Positions 1 through 8,813 are shown, counted from the first letter of the stretch. The stretch is 64,000 bases of DNA from Fangia hongkongensis FSC776 = DSM 21703 (GCF_000379445.1 NZ_KB902274.1:62001-126000); one strand, 5' to 3'. Notes: a model not told the origin generated them from the sequence alone. Translations and numbers: made by a program.

Positions 1-1025
1 GGGAATATGCTGGGTATATAACCAATCGTTAGAGTTGAAATAAGACCATTGATTATTCCAGCAATAATCATCCATACTTCTAGATTAAAGTGCAAACCAA
101 CAGTAAATAATAGAATAGAAAATATTATTTGTATGAAAACGGCTATTAGCCACGATTTGGCAAAAAATCTTTGTGGAAAAAAAGTAGCAACAAGCAGGGA
201 GGATATTAATAATGCAACGGAAGAATAAATATGAAGATAGGAAACATCTTTAAAGGTTAATGATGTGATCTTAAGCAAAATAATTGGTAAAAAGACGCCT
301 GTTATTGTAATAGATACAGTAACTAAGGATAGCAATATGGCAAGCGTTAGACGTTTCTTATAGTTAAGAAATAAATCATAAATAGGTGGGTGCTTTTGAG
401 ATTTTGGATGAAATGTTTCGGTTAATTTAAATCTAAGAAGATAGCTAATAAAGGTCAACACCGCACCAAAAGCAAAAGCAATTCTCCACCCATAGTCAAT
501 CATAGATTGTGGCGAGATACTGTATACAAGTATAGCAATTATACTGGTGACCAATATAGTCCCTGCGCTAGTTAGAGCTTCAAATATAGCACAGAATTTA
601 AGGGAATACTTAGGGATGCCATATTCATAACATAGCGTTAACCCGCCTCCAACTTCACCGCCAAAGGAAAACCCCTGTATCATTCTAAGTAATAAGAATA
701 TAAAGACCGCCAATGCGCCAATAGATTGAGAGCTTGGTGTGAAAACAAGCATGATTGTTGCAATAAGCATTATAAAGGTATTGGCAATATAAGTTTTTTT
801 TCTGCCATATTTATCTCCAAAAAAGCCTATAACTATCGCGCCTATGGGTCTGGAAAAATAACCAATCATTATAATGATATAGTAAACTATCAAAGAGAGC
901 GTAGGTGTATTAGTATAGAAAACCTTGCTAAGAATGGGGGCAAGACTTAATGCAAGACCAAAATCATAACATTCTAGCATGCTGATACTGCCGCACAACC
1001 AAGTTTTTTTACTGTTAGAGGACAT
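1..1025 (-). CDS. MFS transporter, metabolite:H+ symporter (ProP/CitA-like) type, 3' end outside window
   Basis: Translating the minus strand from an ATG at 1025-1023 gives an open frame running off the left window edge, about 341 residues. The N-terminus is hydrophilic, then hydrophobic helices follow. The loop after TM2 carries the MFS signature GDKYGRKK, and the stretch ending RMIQGFSFGGEVGGG is typical of the metabolite:H+ symporter family (ProP, KgtP, CitA). It is an inner-membrane secondary transporter; the substrate cannot be read from sequence. It is divergent from the PatB-like gene across about 310 bp. Only the C-terminal helices are missing, because of the window edge, and no internal stop was found. 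Family call fairly sure, substrate unknown. Confidence 0.8.
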   Translation of the reverse strand, partial: MSSNSKKTWLCGSISMLECYDFGLALSLAPILSKVFYTNTPTLSLIVYYIIIMIGYFSRPIGAIVIGFFGDKYGRKKTYIANTFIMLIATIMLVFTPSSQSIGALAVFIFLLLRMIQGFSFGGEVGGGLTLCYEYGIPKYSLKFCAIFEALTSAGTILVTSIIAILVYSISPQSMIDYGWRIAFAFGAVLTFISYLLRFKLTETFHPKSQKHPPIYDLFLNYKKRLTLAILLSLVTVSITITGVFLPIILLKITSLTFKDVSYLHIYSSVALLISSLLVATFFPQRFFAKSWLIAVFIQIIFSILLFTVGLHFNLEVWMIIAGIINGLISTLTIGYIPSIF

Positions 1026-1336
1026 AAGATTACCCATCTTTAAATGTAATTAAAATTAAATGCTATATTTATTATTTACCCCACCTTTAAGCAAGTGCTC
1101 AACCAGCCGAGAAGAGAGATGTAATCAAATTTAGTATGGGTCTATAATAAGCATTCCTTAGGTGGTACTTTCTTTGCTGAATGATAGAATTATTTTGCAG
1201 AATATCCACTATCAGCTGAGAAATAATGCAATTTATCATTCATTTTGATACGAAGAATGATTTACACCACACGGCTATAGCCTTTTTACGCGGTTGTGGT
1301 ATATTTTGCGGTTATAGCGATTCAGTGAGTATTTTT
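1026..1336. other. Intergenic region between divergent MFS and PatB-like genes
   Basis: About 310 bp separate the two divergent starts. The rightmost part (1226-1336) is open in frame with the PatB-like gene but looks unlike the family N-terminus, so I treat it as leader. No clear terminator or repeat was seen. It presumably holds the promoters for both genes; I could not single out convincing -35/-10 pairs. Confidence 0.4.
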
Positions 1337-2515
1337 ATGTCCGATAACCTTGAAGATAGCCTTATTTCCCTTTTTGATCGCCATGTTTCTCGCAAAGGAA
1401 CTGACTCAACAAAACTGGATTTATGTGATCAGATGTTACATGGAAAAGACCTTACACCTGCTTGGGTGGCAGATGGTGATTTTCCTTGTCCTAATGAAGT
1501 TGTCAATGAAATGCGTAAAACAGCAGATCAATCGATTTATGGTTATACGTATTTAAGCACTGCATTCTATCAAAGTATTGTAAATTGGTATCAGCAGGAG
1601 CATAGTTTAACGATTGATCACAATAATATTATAACCAGTAATGGTGTGGTGAATGCCTTGGCATTACTGATTAACACCTTTAGCAAAGAAGGGGATGGGG
1701 TAATTGTTCAATCACCGGTCTATTATCCATTTTTTCAACTGGTTAAAGAGAATAATCGCGTTGTGTTAGATAATCCACTTCGTGAAGAAAATGGCCACTA
1801 TTCGATTGATTTTGATCATTTTGAGTCTTTAGCCCGCTCAGGCGCTAAGCTTTTCATTTTATGCTCTCCGCATAATCCAATTGGAAAGGTGTGGGAAAAA
1901 GAAGAACTTAAGAAATTGGTCGATATTTGTAAAACATATAATATCATGATGATAAGTGATGAGATTCATTCAGATTTAATCTATTCACCTTCTGTGTTTA
2001 ATTCTACTTTGCCATTTTCTGATGACTATAATAATCTGATTGTACTGAACTCAGCTGCAAAAACCTTTAATATTGCAGGGCTTTTTACCAGCTATGGCGT
2101 AACGTATAATAAAGAAATTAAACAGCGTTATGAAAGCACTGCTAATAAGTGGGGGATGCACAATAACTTATTTGGCATTCGTGCAACAATGGCCGCGTAT
2201 CGTTCAAAGGACTACTTAATTGCGCTTCGCTCTTATCTAAAAGGAAATATTGATTTAATTGATGCAATGATAAAAGCTTCAAATAAGCCTATTGGTTTTG
2301 TAAGACCCGAGGCAACTTATCTTGCATGGCTTGATTTTAGAGGGTTAAATTTAAGTGAAACAAAGCTGAAAGCAAAAATTCATGGTCAGGCAAAAATAGG
2401 CATCACACCCGGGGTAGGCTTTGGCAAAAAGGGCGCTGGGTTTTATCGCATGAACTTTGCAACACCAAGAGACAATCTTGCTGATATTATGAGTAGGCTT
2501 TTAGCTGTTTTTTAA
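1337..2515 (+). CDS. patB: PLP-dependent C-S lyase / aminotransferase, PatB/MalY family
   Basis: A fold-type I PLP enzyme of the cystathionine beta-lyase (MalY/PatB) group, which splits C-S bonds of cystathionine or cysteine conjugates to give pyruvate, ammonia and a thiol. From the chosen start it has 392 residues, the usual family length. Visible motifs: AWVADGDF near residue 42 (family WVADMDF), CSPHNP at 176-181, SDEIH at 207-211, and the Schiff-base lysine K242 in SAAKTFNIAG. The frame is open back to 1226, but those 37 residues do not resemble the family, so I start at ATG 1337, with a weak AGTGAG ahead. The 3' end overlaps the convergent ArsR gene by 4 bp. Confidence 0.85.
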   Translation: MSDNLEDSLISLFDRHVSRKGTDSTKLDLCDQMLHGKDLTPAWVADGDFPCPNEVVNEMRKTADQSIYGYTYLSTAFYQSIVNWYQQEHSLTIDHNNIITSNGVVNALALLINTFSKEGDGVIVQSPVYYPFFQLVKENNRVVLDNPLREENGHYSIDFDHFESLARSGAKLFILCSPHNPIGKVWEKEELKKLVDICKTYNIMMISDEIHSDLIYSPSVFNSTLPFSDDYNNLIVLNSAAKTFNIAGLFTSYGVTYNKEIKQRYESTANKWGMHNNLFGIRATMAAYRSKDYLIALRSYLKGNIDLIDAMIKASNKPIGFVRPEATYLAWLDFRGLNLSETKLKAKIHGQAKIGITPGVGFGKKGAGFYRMNFATPRDNLADIMSRLLAVF

Positions 2516-2850
2516 AACAAATCAGCAAGTGACTCAAATAACTGTTTAGTATAGCTCTTATTAACTTTGCACATACGAAACTGTGCCTTTCTTTCACAAG
2601 TCACAATGCCAGCATCTTCAAGTTGTTGTATATGCTGTGAGGTAACAGATTGAGACAGTCCCACTTTTTGCATAATCATATTGATTGTAACGCCTTCTTT
2701 TTCAATATCGACTTTTTCGGAGAAAAAGTTTTTTTTAGGTTCTAATAGCCATTGCACGATATTAAACCTGTCGGGGTTTGACAGTGCTTTAAAGGCTTTT
2801 AGATAGAGCTCTGTTTGATACATTGAGCCCAAATTTTTAATTAAAGACAT
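2512..2850 (-). CDS. ArsR/SmtB-family winged-helix transcriptional regulator
   Basis: A 112-residue winged helix-turn-helix protein. Early residues LKAFKALSNPDRFNIVQWL match the ArsR-family opening. The recognition helix region is VGLSQSVTSQHIQQLEDAGIV, followed by a wing (CERKAQFRMCKV). I see no clear CxC metal site, so the signal may not be a metal. The frame is open to 2928, but ATG 2850 has a good AAGGA 5 nt ahead and matches family length. It is convergent with the PatB-like gene; its target may be that gene, the MFS gene or itself. Confidence 0.85.
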   Translation of the reverse strand: MSLIKNLGSMYQTELYLKAFKALSNPDRFNIVQWLLEPKKNFFSEKVDIEKEGVTINMIMQKVGLSQSVTSQHIQQLEDAGIVTCERKAQFRMCKVNKSYTKQLFESLADLF

Positions 2851-2886
2851 ATAAATCCTTAAAAGGGGAGTGCTTTTATATTTAGT

Positions 2887-2913
2887 TTTATAGATGAATG
2901 CATATCTTGTCAA
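2887..2913 (-). promoter_or_regulatory. Candidate promoter of the ArsR-family gene
   Basis: On the minus strand a perfect -35 TTGACA (2913-2908) is followed after 15 nt by TATAAA (2892-2887), or after 17 nt by TAAAAC. It lies 40-60 nt ahead of the chosen ArsR start at 2850. Spacing of the better -10 is short, so confidence is moderate. Confidence 0.4.
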
Positions 2914-2965
2914 TATTGTTCGGCTCAAAAGTTTATTGCTATATTTAAATAATTATATATCCGAG

Positions 2966-2991
2966 TATTTGAATATTCCAATAATCAAATA
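2966..2991. repeat. Inverted repeat, possible ArsR-family operator
   Basis: A perfect 7-bp inverted repeat, TATTTGA (2966-2972) and TCAAATA (2985-2991), with a 12-nt spacer. It lies upstream of both the ArsR-family gene and the ATP-grasp gene at 3190. ArsR proteins bind AT-rich dyads of about this size, so an operator is plausible. In AT-rich sequence a 7-bp arm can also arise by chance. Confidence 0.3.
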
Positions 2992-3110
2992 TATAAGTAT
3001 TAGAGTCAGTGAATTGATTGTTTTTTTGTTCTGTTTGAATGAATATCAGAAAATAAAAAGATGAAAGCAAAAGATTTAGTTTACACATTTAAACTCTGGA
3101 AATAATATAC

Positions 3111-3139
3111 TTGGATAGATTGTTACTGATTAAGATAAA
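3111..3139 (+). promoter_or_regulatory. Candidate promoter of the ATP-grasp / QEGLA operon
   Basis: TTGGAT (3111-3116), a 17-nt spacer, then GATAAA (3134-3139), about 50 nt ahead of the ATP-grasp start. The gene also has a purine-rich ribosome site (AAGGAAAAGG) just before its ATG. Confidence 0.35.
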
Positions 3140-3189
3140 ATCGCTTAAAATTTCACTTAAGTATTTTAAGGAAAAGGTAGATAAATATT

Positions 3190-4227
3190 ATGAGAATATG
3201 TTTTATAATGTATCCATGGGATAGAGTGGACCCGCAAACAGACTCCACTATTAGGCTCATTCATGAGTGTGTTAAAAGAGAGCATACGGTTGCAATTACA
3301 ACACCAAATAACTTAACAATCAGAGATAGTGTAGCTCAAGTATATGCTGATGTTTTTACTAAGGGAGCGAAGCTTAGTAATAGCATGGTTTCTTTTTATA
3401 AAAATGCAGTTTTTAAGCGTTGCCAGTTACCTTTGTCTGGTTTTGATGTGATTTTCATGAGAAGTAACCCGCCTTTGGACATGCTTGCTTTAAATTTTCT
3501 TGATTCTGTTGACTCGGGAACGTTTATTATGAATGACCTTAATGGATTGAGAATAGCAAACAATAAACTCTATACATCTTCATTTGATGATGAGGAAAAT
3601 AGGTTTATTCCCGTCACTCATGCATCAAAAAATAGAGAGTATCTTGAGCGAGTGCTTAAAGATTCACCTCAAGATAAAATGATTTTGAAGCCATTAAATG
3701 GCTATGGTGGTGAAGGCGTGATTGTTGTTGAAAAAAAAGCATCATCGAACTTCCGCTCATTGTTGGATTTTTATATTGGAGATAAAAATAAAACGGGCAA
3801 CTATGTTATTCTGCAGGAATATGTTGAGGGCGCTGAGAAAGGGGATGTGAGAATTTTAATGCTGAATGGAGAGCCTATTGGTGCAATGAAGCGTGTTCCG
3901 GCTGAAAATGATTTGCGTTCCAATGTGCATGCAGGTGGTCGTGTTGAAAAACATATTCTATCAAAGGAAGAAAAAGAATTATGTAAACTTATTGGACCAA
4001 AGTTAGTACAGGATGGTCTTTATTTCGTTGGTATTGATGTGATCAATGGAAAGTTAATTGAGGTAAATGTACAAAGCCCTGGTGGTATATCGCGGATAAA
4101 CAAGTTAAATGGAGTTAAGTTGCAGAAAAAAGTAATTGATTTTCTAGAGACAATTGTAACCAGTAGAAAAATAGCTATAGAAAGAAGAAAGTTATTTACC
4201 AAGGTGATAGATGATGTTAACTCTTGA
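3190..4227 (+). CDS. GshB-like ATP-grasp ligase
   Basis: A 345-residue ATP-grasp protein resembling glutathione synthetase (GshB). Shared features: FDVIFMRSNPP (GshB has DVILMRKDPP), the ATP-binding ILKPLNGYGGEGV, QEYVEGAEKGDVRILMLNGEP, the Mg2+ site in FVGIDVINGKLIEVNVQSPGGI, and HAGGR. ATP-grasp ligases join a carboxylate to an amine through an acyl phosphate. The next gene overlaps by 17 bp and encodes an amidohydrolase/metallopeptidase fusion. That conserved pairing suggests a ligase working with these hydrolases on a shared peptide-like substrate rather than housekeeping glutathione synthesis. True GshB activity is possible; no gshA is in the window. Confidence 0.75.
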   Translation: MRICFIMYPWDRVDPQTDSTIRLIHECVKREHTVAITTPNNLTIRDSVAQVYADVFTKGAKLSNSMVSFYKNAVFKRCQLPLSGFDVIFMRSNPPLDMLALNFLDSVDSGTFIMNDLNGLRIANNKLYTSSFDDEENRFIPVTHASKNREYLERVLKDSPQDKMILKPLNGYGGEGVIVVEKKASSNFRSLLDFYIGDKNKTGNYVILQEYVEGAEKGDVRILMLNGEPIGAMKRVPAENDLRSNVHAGGRVEKHILSKEEKELCKLIGPKLVQDGLYFVGIDVINGKLIEVNVQSPGGISRINKLNGVKLQKKVIDFLETIVTSRKIAIERRKLFTKVIDDVNS

Positions 4228-6196
4228 TGAAGATGAAATTATTCAGAAAATAAAAAATAATGAATGCTTTAGTGCTCAAAATAGCACGGGTTCATTTGTT
4301 ATTACTATTAATGCATATGTTCCTTATTTAGCAACAGCTATTCATGCAGGGAAACAGATTAGTAAAGAAATGGAAGACTGCTATACAGTAGATGAAAAAG
4401 AGCGTTTATTTGAAGAAGACCCCTATACGGATGAGTTTATATTTGGATTGCCCATTACACTTGTAGCAAAGGATTCTCGATTTAGCTATGATCTTAACAG
4501 GTCAATTGACCAGTGTGTTTACGATACGGCATGGGGAAAAACAGTCTGGAAAAAACCAATTACAGATAAAATGAGAGATGAGCTCTATAGCCGTCATAGT
4601 AAATATTATAAAATATTGAAAGCCCTTGTGTCTAAATTAGAGTCGTTATACTCGAAGTGTTACATTTTTGATATTCATAGTTATAATTATCAAAGAATCA
4701 CAACGGTGCAAACACCAACTTTTAACTTAGGCTCATTTTACTGTCAGCATCGATATCAATCAGAAGTTGAACGCTTTGTAGCGGATTTAGGCAAAATTGT
4801 ACTCCCTAACCTTGATACAACAGTTGAAGTCAATAATGTATTTGAAGGGAAGGGCTACCAAGCTTTCTTTATTAATAAATTCTTTAAGCATACTTGCCTG
4901 TTCCCAGTAGAAATTAAAAAAGTTTTTATGGATGAAAATGAAGGCATTCCTTACCCGTTAGTTATAGAAGAAGTCGCTAAAGAATTGCAAAGAGCCATAA
5001 AATCTTTTGTTGATAAGAGTCAGAAAAAATCATCTGCTATGTCAGTTGGAAAACATAGAGTTGATAAGGAGGTAATTGCTTTAGATAAAAAGCTTTTTCA
5101 GCTTTCAAGGAAAATCGATGTCTTGTACTATGTTAATCCCATTAATTATGAATCGGAAAAGCGTAAATTTTTTAAAAATCCCATGAGTTACTATCCGGAT
5201 TTCAAATATCGCCAATTAAAAATTGATCCCTTTGATTTTAGAGAAAAACTATATAAGCTCCCAGTTTCTAACGTAAGCTCTCCGACATTACGACAACTAT
5301 ACCGTGAAGTTATTGATTCTATCGCCTTAGATGTGGACTTAATTACAAGTGTCGGTACAGAAAGTTTTTTTTATAATTCCTTAAGGATATATGGCGAGCC
5401 GAATAATAGAGATATTAATAATGCAAAGTTTTTATTGTATGCTCCAGCGAGTTGTCATCAAGACAAAAAGGTTGTTTCTGCTGAGGAAATTATTCATTTA
5501 TTTGAAGAGAGTATTCAGCATTATGATATCCCATTTCAAATCAGGCTATCAGACCAGATTATTGCTAAGGCAATGGTTGATAATACAAAAAAAATGGTCC
5601 TGATTAATAAAAGAGCACAGTTAACACGAACTGAGCTTTTAGCTTTGATACATCATGAGGTTGGAGTGCATGCGGTTACTACTAGTAATGCAGAGAGGCA
5701 GCCATTATCTATTTACCGTTTGGGCTTGCCAAATAATACGCATACACAAGAAGGCTTAGCCATTTATAGTGAGTATCTTTCCGGTAACTTAACATTGGAG
5801 AGGTTGCAGGAGCTGGCATTGCGAGTTGTCGCCGTTGATCATATGATTAAACACCAAAATTTTATCAAAACGTATCAGTACATACTAACAAACTATAAAG
5901 ATGATAAAGAATTTTGTTTCAAACTGGTGTCACGTGTTTATCGTGGTGGGGGCTTTAGTAAAGACTTTCTGTATTTAAGTGGGCTTAGAGATATCATTAA
6001 AAATATAACACATCCAAATTTCAATCTACTATTTTCAGGTAAAACAAGCTTGCAATACCTTGATCTTTTGCAACTCTTAGCTCAAGAGGGGTATTTAGTC
6101 TCTCCACATCTTATGCCTATTAGTTATCACGATAAGATACAAAAAAAAGACAAAGATCGTATCATCATCGATTATTTAATAGAGTCCATTCGGTAA
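4211..6196 (+). CDS. Fusion: N-formylglutamate amidohydrolase-like domain + QEGLA (DUF1704/MATCAP-type) metallopeptidase domain
   Basis: 661 residues in two parts. Residues ~25-260 resemble the N-formylglutamate amidohydrolase (HutG-type) zinc fold: IHAG near 44-47, SYDLNR at 92-97 and FDIHSYN at 153-159. Residues ~285-650 match the QEGLA/DUF1704 family, related to the tubulin tyrosine carboxypeptidase MATCAP. The zinc motif HHEVGVH is at 481-487 (ligands H482 and H487, base E483), and the name-giving QEGLA is at 513-517, where E514 is the likely third ligand. Related bacterial families are usually annotated as separate genes. Start: an AAGGTGAT ribosome site is followed by two tandem ATGs (4211, 4214). 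Substrate unknown. Confidence 0.75.
   Translation: MMLTLDEDEIIQKIKNNECFSAQNSTGSFVITINAYVPYLATAIHAGKQISKEMEDCYTVDEKERLFEEDPYTDEFIFGLPITLVAKDSRFSYDLNRSIDQCVYDTAWGKTVWKKPITDKMRDELYSRHSKYYKILKALVSKLESLYSKCYIFDIHSYNYQRITTVQTPTFNLGSFYCQHRYQSEVERFVADLGKIVLPNLDTTVEVNNVFEGKGYQAFFINKFFKHTCLFPVEIKKVFMDENEGIPYPLVIEEVAKELQRAIKSFVDKSQKKSSAMSVGKHRVDKEVIALDKKLFQLSRKIDVLYYVNPINYESEKRKFFKNPMSYYPDFKYRQLKIDPFDFREKLYKLPVSNVSSPTLRQLYREVIDSIALDVDLITSVGTESFFYNSLRIYGEPNNRDINNAKFLLYAPASCHQDKKVVSAEEIIHLFEESIQHYDIPFQIRLSDQIIAKAMVDNTKKMVLINKRAQLTRTELLALIHHEVGVHAVTTSNAERQPLSIYRLGLPNNTHTQEGLAIYSEYLSGNLTLERLQELALRVVAVDHMIKHQNFIKTYQYILTNYKDDKEFCFKLVSRVYRGGGFSKDFLYLSGLRDIIKNITHPNFNLLFSGKTSLQYLDLLQLLAQEGYLVSPHLMPISYHDKIQKKDKDRIIIDYLIESIR
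4847..4854 (+). other. KOPS-like octamer (FtsK orienting sequence), left of dif
   Basis: GGGAAGGG on the + strand, matching GGGNAGGG and pointing right, toward dif. Inside the QEGLA fusion gene. Confidence 0.35.
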
Positions 6197-6201
6197 TATA
6201 C

Positions 6202-6984
6202 ATGATCGCACTTAGAGATGTCAGTTATCTTTCAAGAGTTAAGTCTCTGGAGTATCAGTTTCACGCCCAACGTTGCTATGGCACATTAGGCGTCAATGGC
6301 GCAGGAAAATCAACCTTATTGAAGCTGCTCTCTGGGCAATTTCCACACAAAAAAGTATCAGGAGAGATGTATTTAAATCAAATGAACCTTCTACAAATGC
6401 AAACAAAAGAGCGAGCAAAATATATTGCCATGCTATCACAAAGCATACATTTGAATTTCCCCTATTTAGCCGAGGATATTTTGGCGATGGGACGCTATGC
6501 TCTTGGTTTATCAAATCAGCAAACAAAAGCGGCATTTGACCTGATTGTGGAGTTGCTCCATTTGGAGCCAATACTCAAAAAAGAGTATCATAAACTCTCA
6601 GGCGGTCAAAAGCAGCGCCTTCAGCTTGCGCGCGTGATTTTCCAGTTAATAGGGGATTTGGATGAGGAAAATGAGCGTTGGCTTTTATTGGATGAGCATG
6701 CAGCAGGTCTTGATATATATCGTCAATATCAATCTTTTGAGGTGTTAATGTCAATTAAACAAAGATTTAATATTGGGATTATTGCAATTATCCACGATAT
6801 TAATTTGGCAGCAAAGTATGCAGATAATTTATTACTTTTAGATCAAGGAGAGCTTGCAATTGCAGGCAATGCTGAAAAAGTGCTGTTATCAGGTGAATTT
6901 TCAAACGCTTTTCAAAGTAAAGTTGAGTACTTAAGTGAAAAAGCGATATACTTAACGCACCCAAATAGATCGACAATGAGTTAA
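6202..6984 (+). CDS. ABC transporter ATP-binding protein, heme/siderophore (HmuV/FecE)-like, orphan
   Basis: 260-residue nucleotide-binding subunit. Walker A GVNGAGKST at 30-38, signature LSGGQKQR at 132-139 followed by LQLAR, Walker B LLLDE at 161-165, and switch histidine in AIIHDINLAA. Overall it resembles the iron-chelate/heme/B12 import ATPases (HmuV, FecE, BtuD). It starts 5 bp after the QEGLA fusion gene and ends 9 bp before pyrE, so it is co-transcribed. No permease or binding-protein gene is nearby, so partners lie elsewhere or the assignment to import is wrong. The region between signature and Walker B is extended (GDLDEENERW), as in HmuV. Confidence 0.75.
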   Translation: MIALRDVSYLSRVKSLEYQFHAQRCYGTLGVNGAGKSTLLKLLSGQFPHKKVSGEMYLNQMNLLQMQTKERAKYIAMLSQSIHLNFPYLAEDILAMGRYALGLSNQQTKAAFDLIVELLHLEPILKKEYHKLSGGQKQRLQLARVIFQLIGDLDEENERWLLLDEHAAGLDIYRQYQSFEVLMSIKQRFNIGIIAIIHDINLAAKYADNLLLLDQGELAIAGNAEKVLLSGEFSNAFQSKVEYLSEKAIYLTHPNRSTMS

Positions 6985-6993
6985 TGTATAATC

Positions 6994-7644
6994 ATGTTAC
7001 AAACAAGATTTTTTGATATTGCTTTGGAGGCCAAAGCACTGCGCTTTGGTGAGTTCACACTGAAATCTGGACGAATAAGTCCTTATTTTTTTAATGCGGG
7101 GCTGTTTAATGATGGACAAAAACTCTATCAGTTAGCGACGTGCTATGCACAGTGTATCATTGAAAAAAACATTCAATTTGATGTTTTATTTGGTCCTGCG
7201 TATAAAGGCATTCCTCTGGTGGCTCTCGTTTCGGCGATATTATATGAGGTGCACGGCAGAAATGTCGGCTTTTGTTATAACCGTAAAGAGCAAAAAGATC
7301 ATGGCGAGGGCGGTATTTTAGTTGGCAGTGATATTAAAAATAAGCGCGTTTTAATTATTGATGATCTCATAACAGCTGGTACAGCTATTAAACAGGCAAT
7401 TGGTATGATTCAAGCAGCAGAAGCTGGGCTCTCTGGCGTTGTGGTTGCACTTGATCGAGAGGAAGTAGCATCAAATCAGAGAGTTTCAGCGATTCAAGCA
7501 ATTGAAGATACGTATCAATTTCCAGTGTTTTCAGTTGCCTCTTTGAGCGCGATGATTCAATTTATGAAAACGCATGGCGCTTTTTCTAAGGATGAAATTC
7601 AGCGTATAGAGCATTATCAAGCAGAGTATGGAGTCAAACAATAA
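6994..7644 (+). CDS. pyrE: Orotate phosphoribosyltransferase
   Basis: 216 residues, the normal length. PyrE joins orotate to PRPP to make OMP in pyrimidine synthesis. Seen directly: KALRFGEFTLKSGRISPYFFNAG near the N-terminus, FGPAYKGIPL, the flexible loop YNRKEQKDHGEGG, and the PRPP motif VLIIDDLITAGTA near residues 120-133. It sits 9 bp after the ABC ATPase and 1 bp before the racemase-like gene, so it is embedded in the + strand operon. Confidence 0.96.
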   Translation: MLQTRFFDIALEAKALRFGEFTLKSGRISPYFFNAGLFNDGQKLYQLATCYAQCIIEKNIQFDVLFGPAYKGIPLVALVSAILYEVHGRNVGFCYNRKEQKDHGEGGILVGSDIKNKRVLIIDDLITAGTAIKQAIGMIQAAEAGLSGVVVALDREEVASNQRVSAIQAIEDTYQFPVFSVASLSAMIQFMKTHGAFSKDEIQRIEHYQAEYGVKQ

Positions 7645-7645
7645 C

Positions 7646-8383
7646 ATGATTGGTATTCTTGCTGGTATGGGGCCATTTTCAACAGCGCCTTTTATTGATC
7701 GATTGATGAAAAGCTGGCAAGAGCACTTTAATGCGCACTATGATATAGATTTTCCTCATGTATTAATATATTCATTGCCAACACCATTTTACCTTGATCG
7801 AGAAGTAGATCATTTGGTTTTAGAGAGAAGCATCATAACTGGAGCGCTTAAACTTCAAAGTGCAGGAGTTGATTTTATTGCAATGCCTTGTGGTAGTGCA
7901 CATAGGTATTTTGAGGCAGTAAAAAGCAAGCTTAATATTGAGCTTCTAAATATGCTCGAATTAAGCATCACTAATCTTACTGATCTTACTGGTAAAGCCC
8001 AAAAGATTGCTGTTTTAGCCACGGATTCAACTATAAGTTCAGGTCTGTATCAAAGAGCGCTAGAACAAAAGGGTTTGGCTTATATTAACTCTATGATCTA
8101 TCAAAAGGATGTAAATGCGTTAATTCACTCTGTTAAATGCGCCAAAGAGACCAATTATCTTGATGTTAAGGCTGTAAATCTGCTTGAGAAACTAAAAAAA
8201 GAAAATGTCAAAACAGCACTTATTGCTTGCACTGAATTAAGTGAGTGCTTCTCACGCATAATTCATTCACCGAGCTACCAAAATAAAATAGATATAATCG
8301 ATGCTTCCGATGCGTTAGTAAAAGGCAGCGTCTTTACTGGAAGCACGATAAAAGAAAGTGCGCTAGACTTGTTGTTTTTCTAA
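7646..8383 (+). CDS. Aspartate/glutamate racemase family protein
   Basis: 245 residues of the Asp/Glu racemase superfamily, which interconverts amino-acid stereoisomers with two opposed cysteines and no cofactor. Both are present: C82 in AMPCGSAH (family MPCNTAH, so the usual Asn is Gly here) and C195 in IACTELS. The protein opens with MIGILAGMGPFST, the family N-terminus. An in-frame ATG 18 nt upstream (7628) lies inside pyrE; I prefer 7646 because it matches the family, with GGAG 12 nt ahead. The Asn-to-Gly change leaves specificity (Asp, Glu or other) open. Confidence 0.75.
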   Translation: MIGILAGMGPFSTAPFIDRLMKSWQEHFNAHYDIDFPHVLIYSLPTPFYLDREVDHLVLERSIITGALKLQSAGVDFIAMPCGSAHRYFEAVKSKLNIELLNMLELSITNLTDLTGKAQKIAVLATDSTISSGLYQRALEQKGLAYINSMIYQKDVNALIHSVKCAKETNYLDVKAVNLLEKLKKENVKTALIACTELSECFSRIIHSPSYQNKIDIIDASDALVKGSVFTGSTIKESALDLLFF

Positions 8384-8397
8384 AAAGACGGTATCAT
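8369..8397 (+). promoter_or_regulatory. Candidate rpsO promoter
   Basis: TTGTTG (8369-8374), 17 nt, TATCAT (8392-8397), overlapping the end of the racemase-like gene. Transcription would start near 8404, exactly where the structured rpsO leader begins. Confidence 0.55.
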
Positions 8398-8403
8398 ACG
8401 GCG

Positions 8404-8465
8404 TTGCTAAGCACTTTAGTGTTTTTGAGTGAATCAAAACCGCTATTGAATGGGAGCTTTAGCAA
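8404..8465 (+). promoter_or_regulatory. Structured rpsO leader (nested stem-loops)
   Basis: TTGCTAAGC (8404-8412) pairs with GCTTTAGCAA (8456-8465) with one bulge. Inside it, GTTTTTGA (8421-8428) pairs with TCAAAAC (8434-8440). It ends 33 nt before the rpsO start. In E. coli S15 represses its own translation through a structured rpsO leader; this fold is a candidate equivalent, seen only as complementarity. Confidence 0.45.
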
Positions 8466-8498
8466 TGTAAATAGACTAATAAACAACGGAGAAAACAT

Positions 8499-8765
8499 AT
8501 GTTAAGCACCGAACAAAAACAAGCAATCGTTGCTGAGTATCAGCAAGCAGAAGGTGATACGGGCTCACCAGAAGTGCAAGTTGCGCTTTTAACTGCACGT
8601 ATTACAGATTTACAAGGCCACTTTAAAAATCACAAGCAAGATTTCCACTCAAGACGTGGATTATTGCGCCTTGTTAGTCAACGCCGTAAGTTGTTAGATT
8701 ATCTTAAAGGTAAAGACATTGATCGTTACCGTTCACTTATCAAGCGTTTAGAATTACGTAGATAA
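8499..8765 (+). CDS. rpsO: 30S ribosomal protein S15
   Basis: 88 residues, the standard length. S15 binds 16S rRNA in the central domain early in 30S assembly. The conserved segments [44 protein letters not shown] and [12 protein letters not shown] are all there. A GGAG ribosome site precedes the ATG. It is followed by pnp after 48 bp, the usual bacterial rpsO-pnp order. Confidence 0.98.
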   Translation: MLSTEQKQAIVAEYQQAEGDTGSPEVQVALLTARITDLQGHFKNHKQDFHSRRGLLRLVSQRRKLLDYLKGKDIDRYRSLIKRLELRR

Positions 8766-8813
8766 TTGATTAAAGATAATTGGAAATAAGGATAATATTA
8801 AGGTATACACATT

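Noticed and set aside
726-950. + strand ORF inside the left-end MFS gene
   Set aside because: Shadow of the minus-strand MFS frame, which carries clear MFS motifs.
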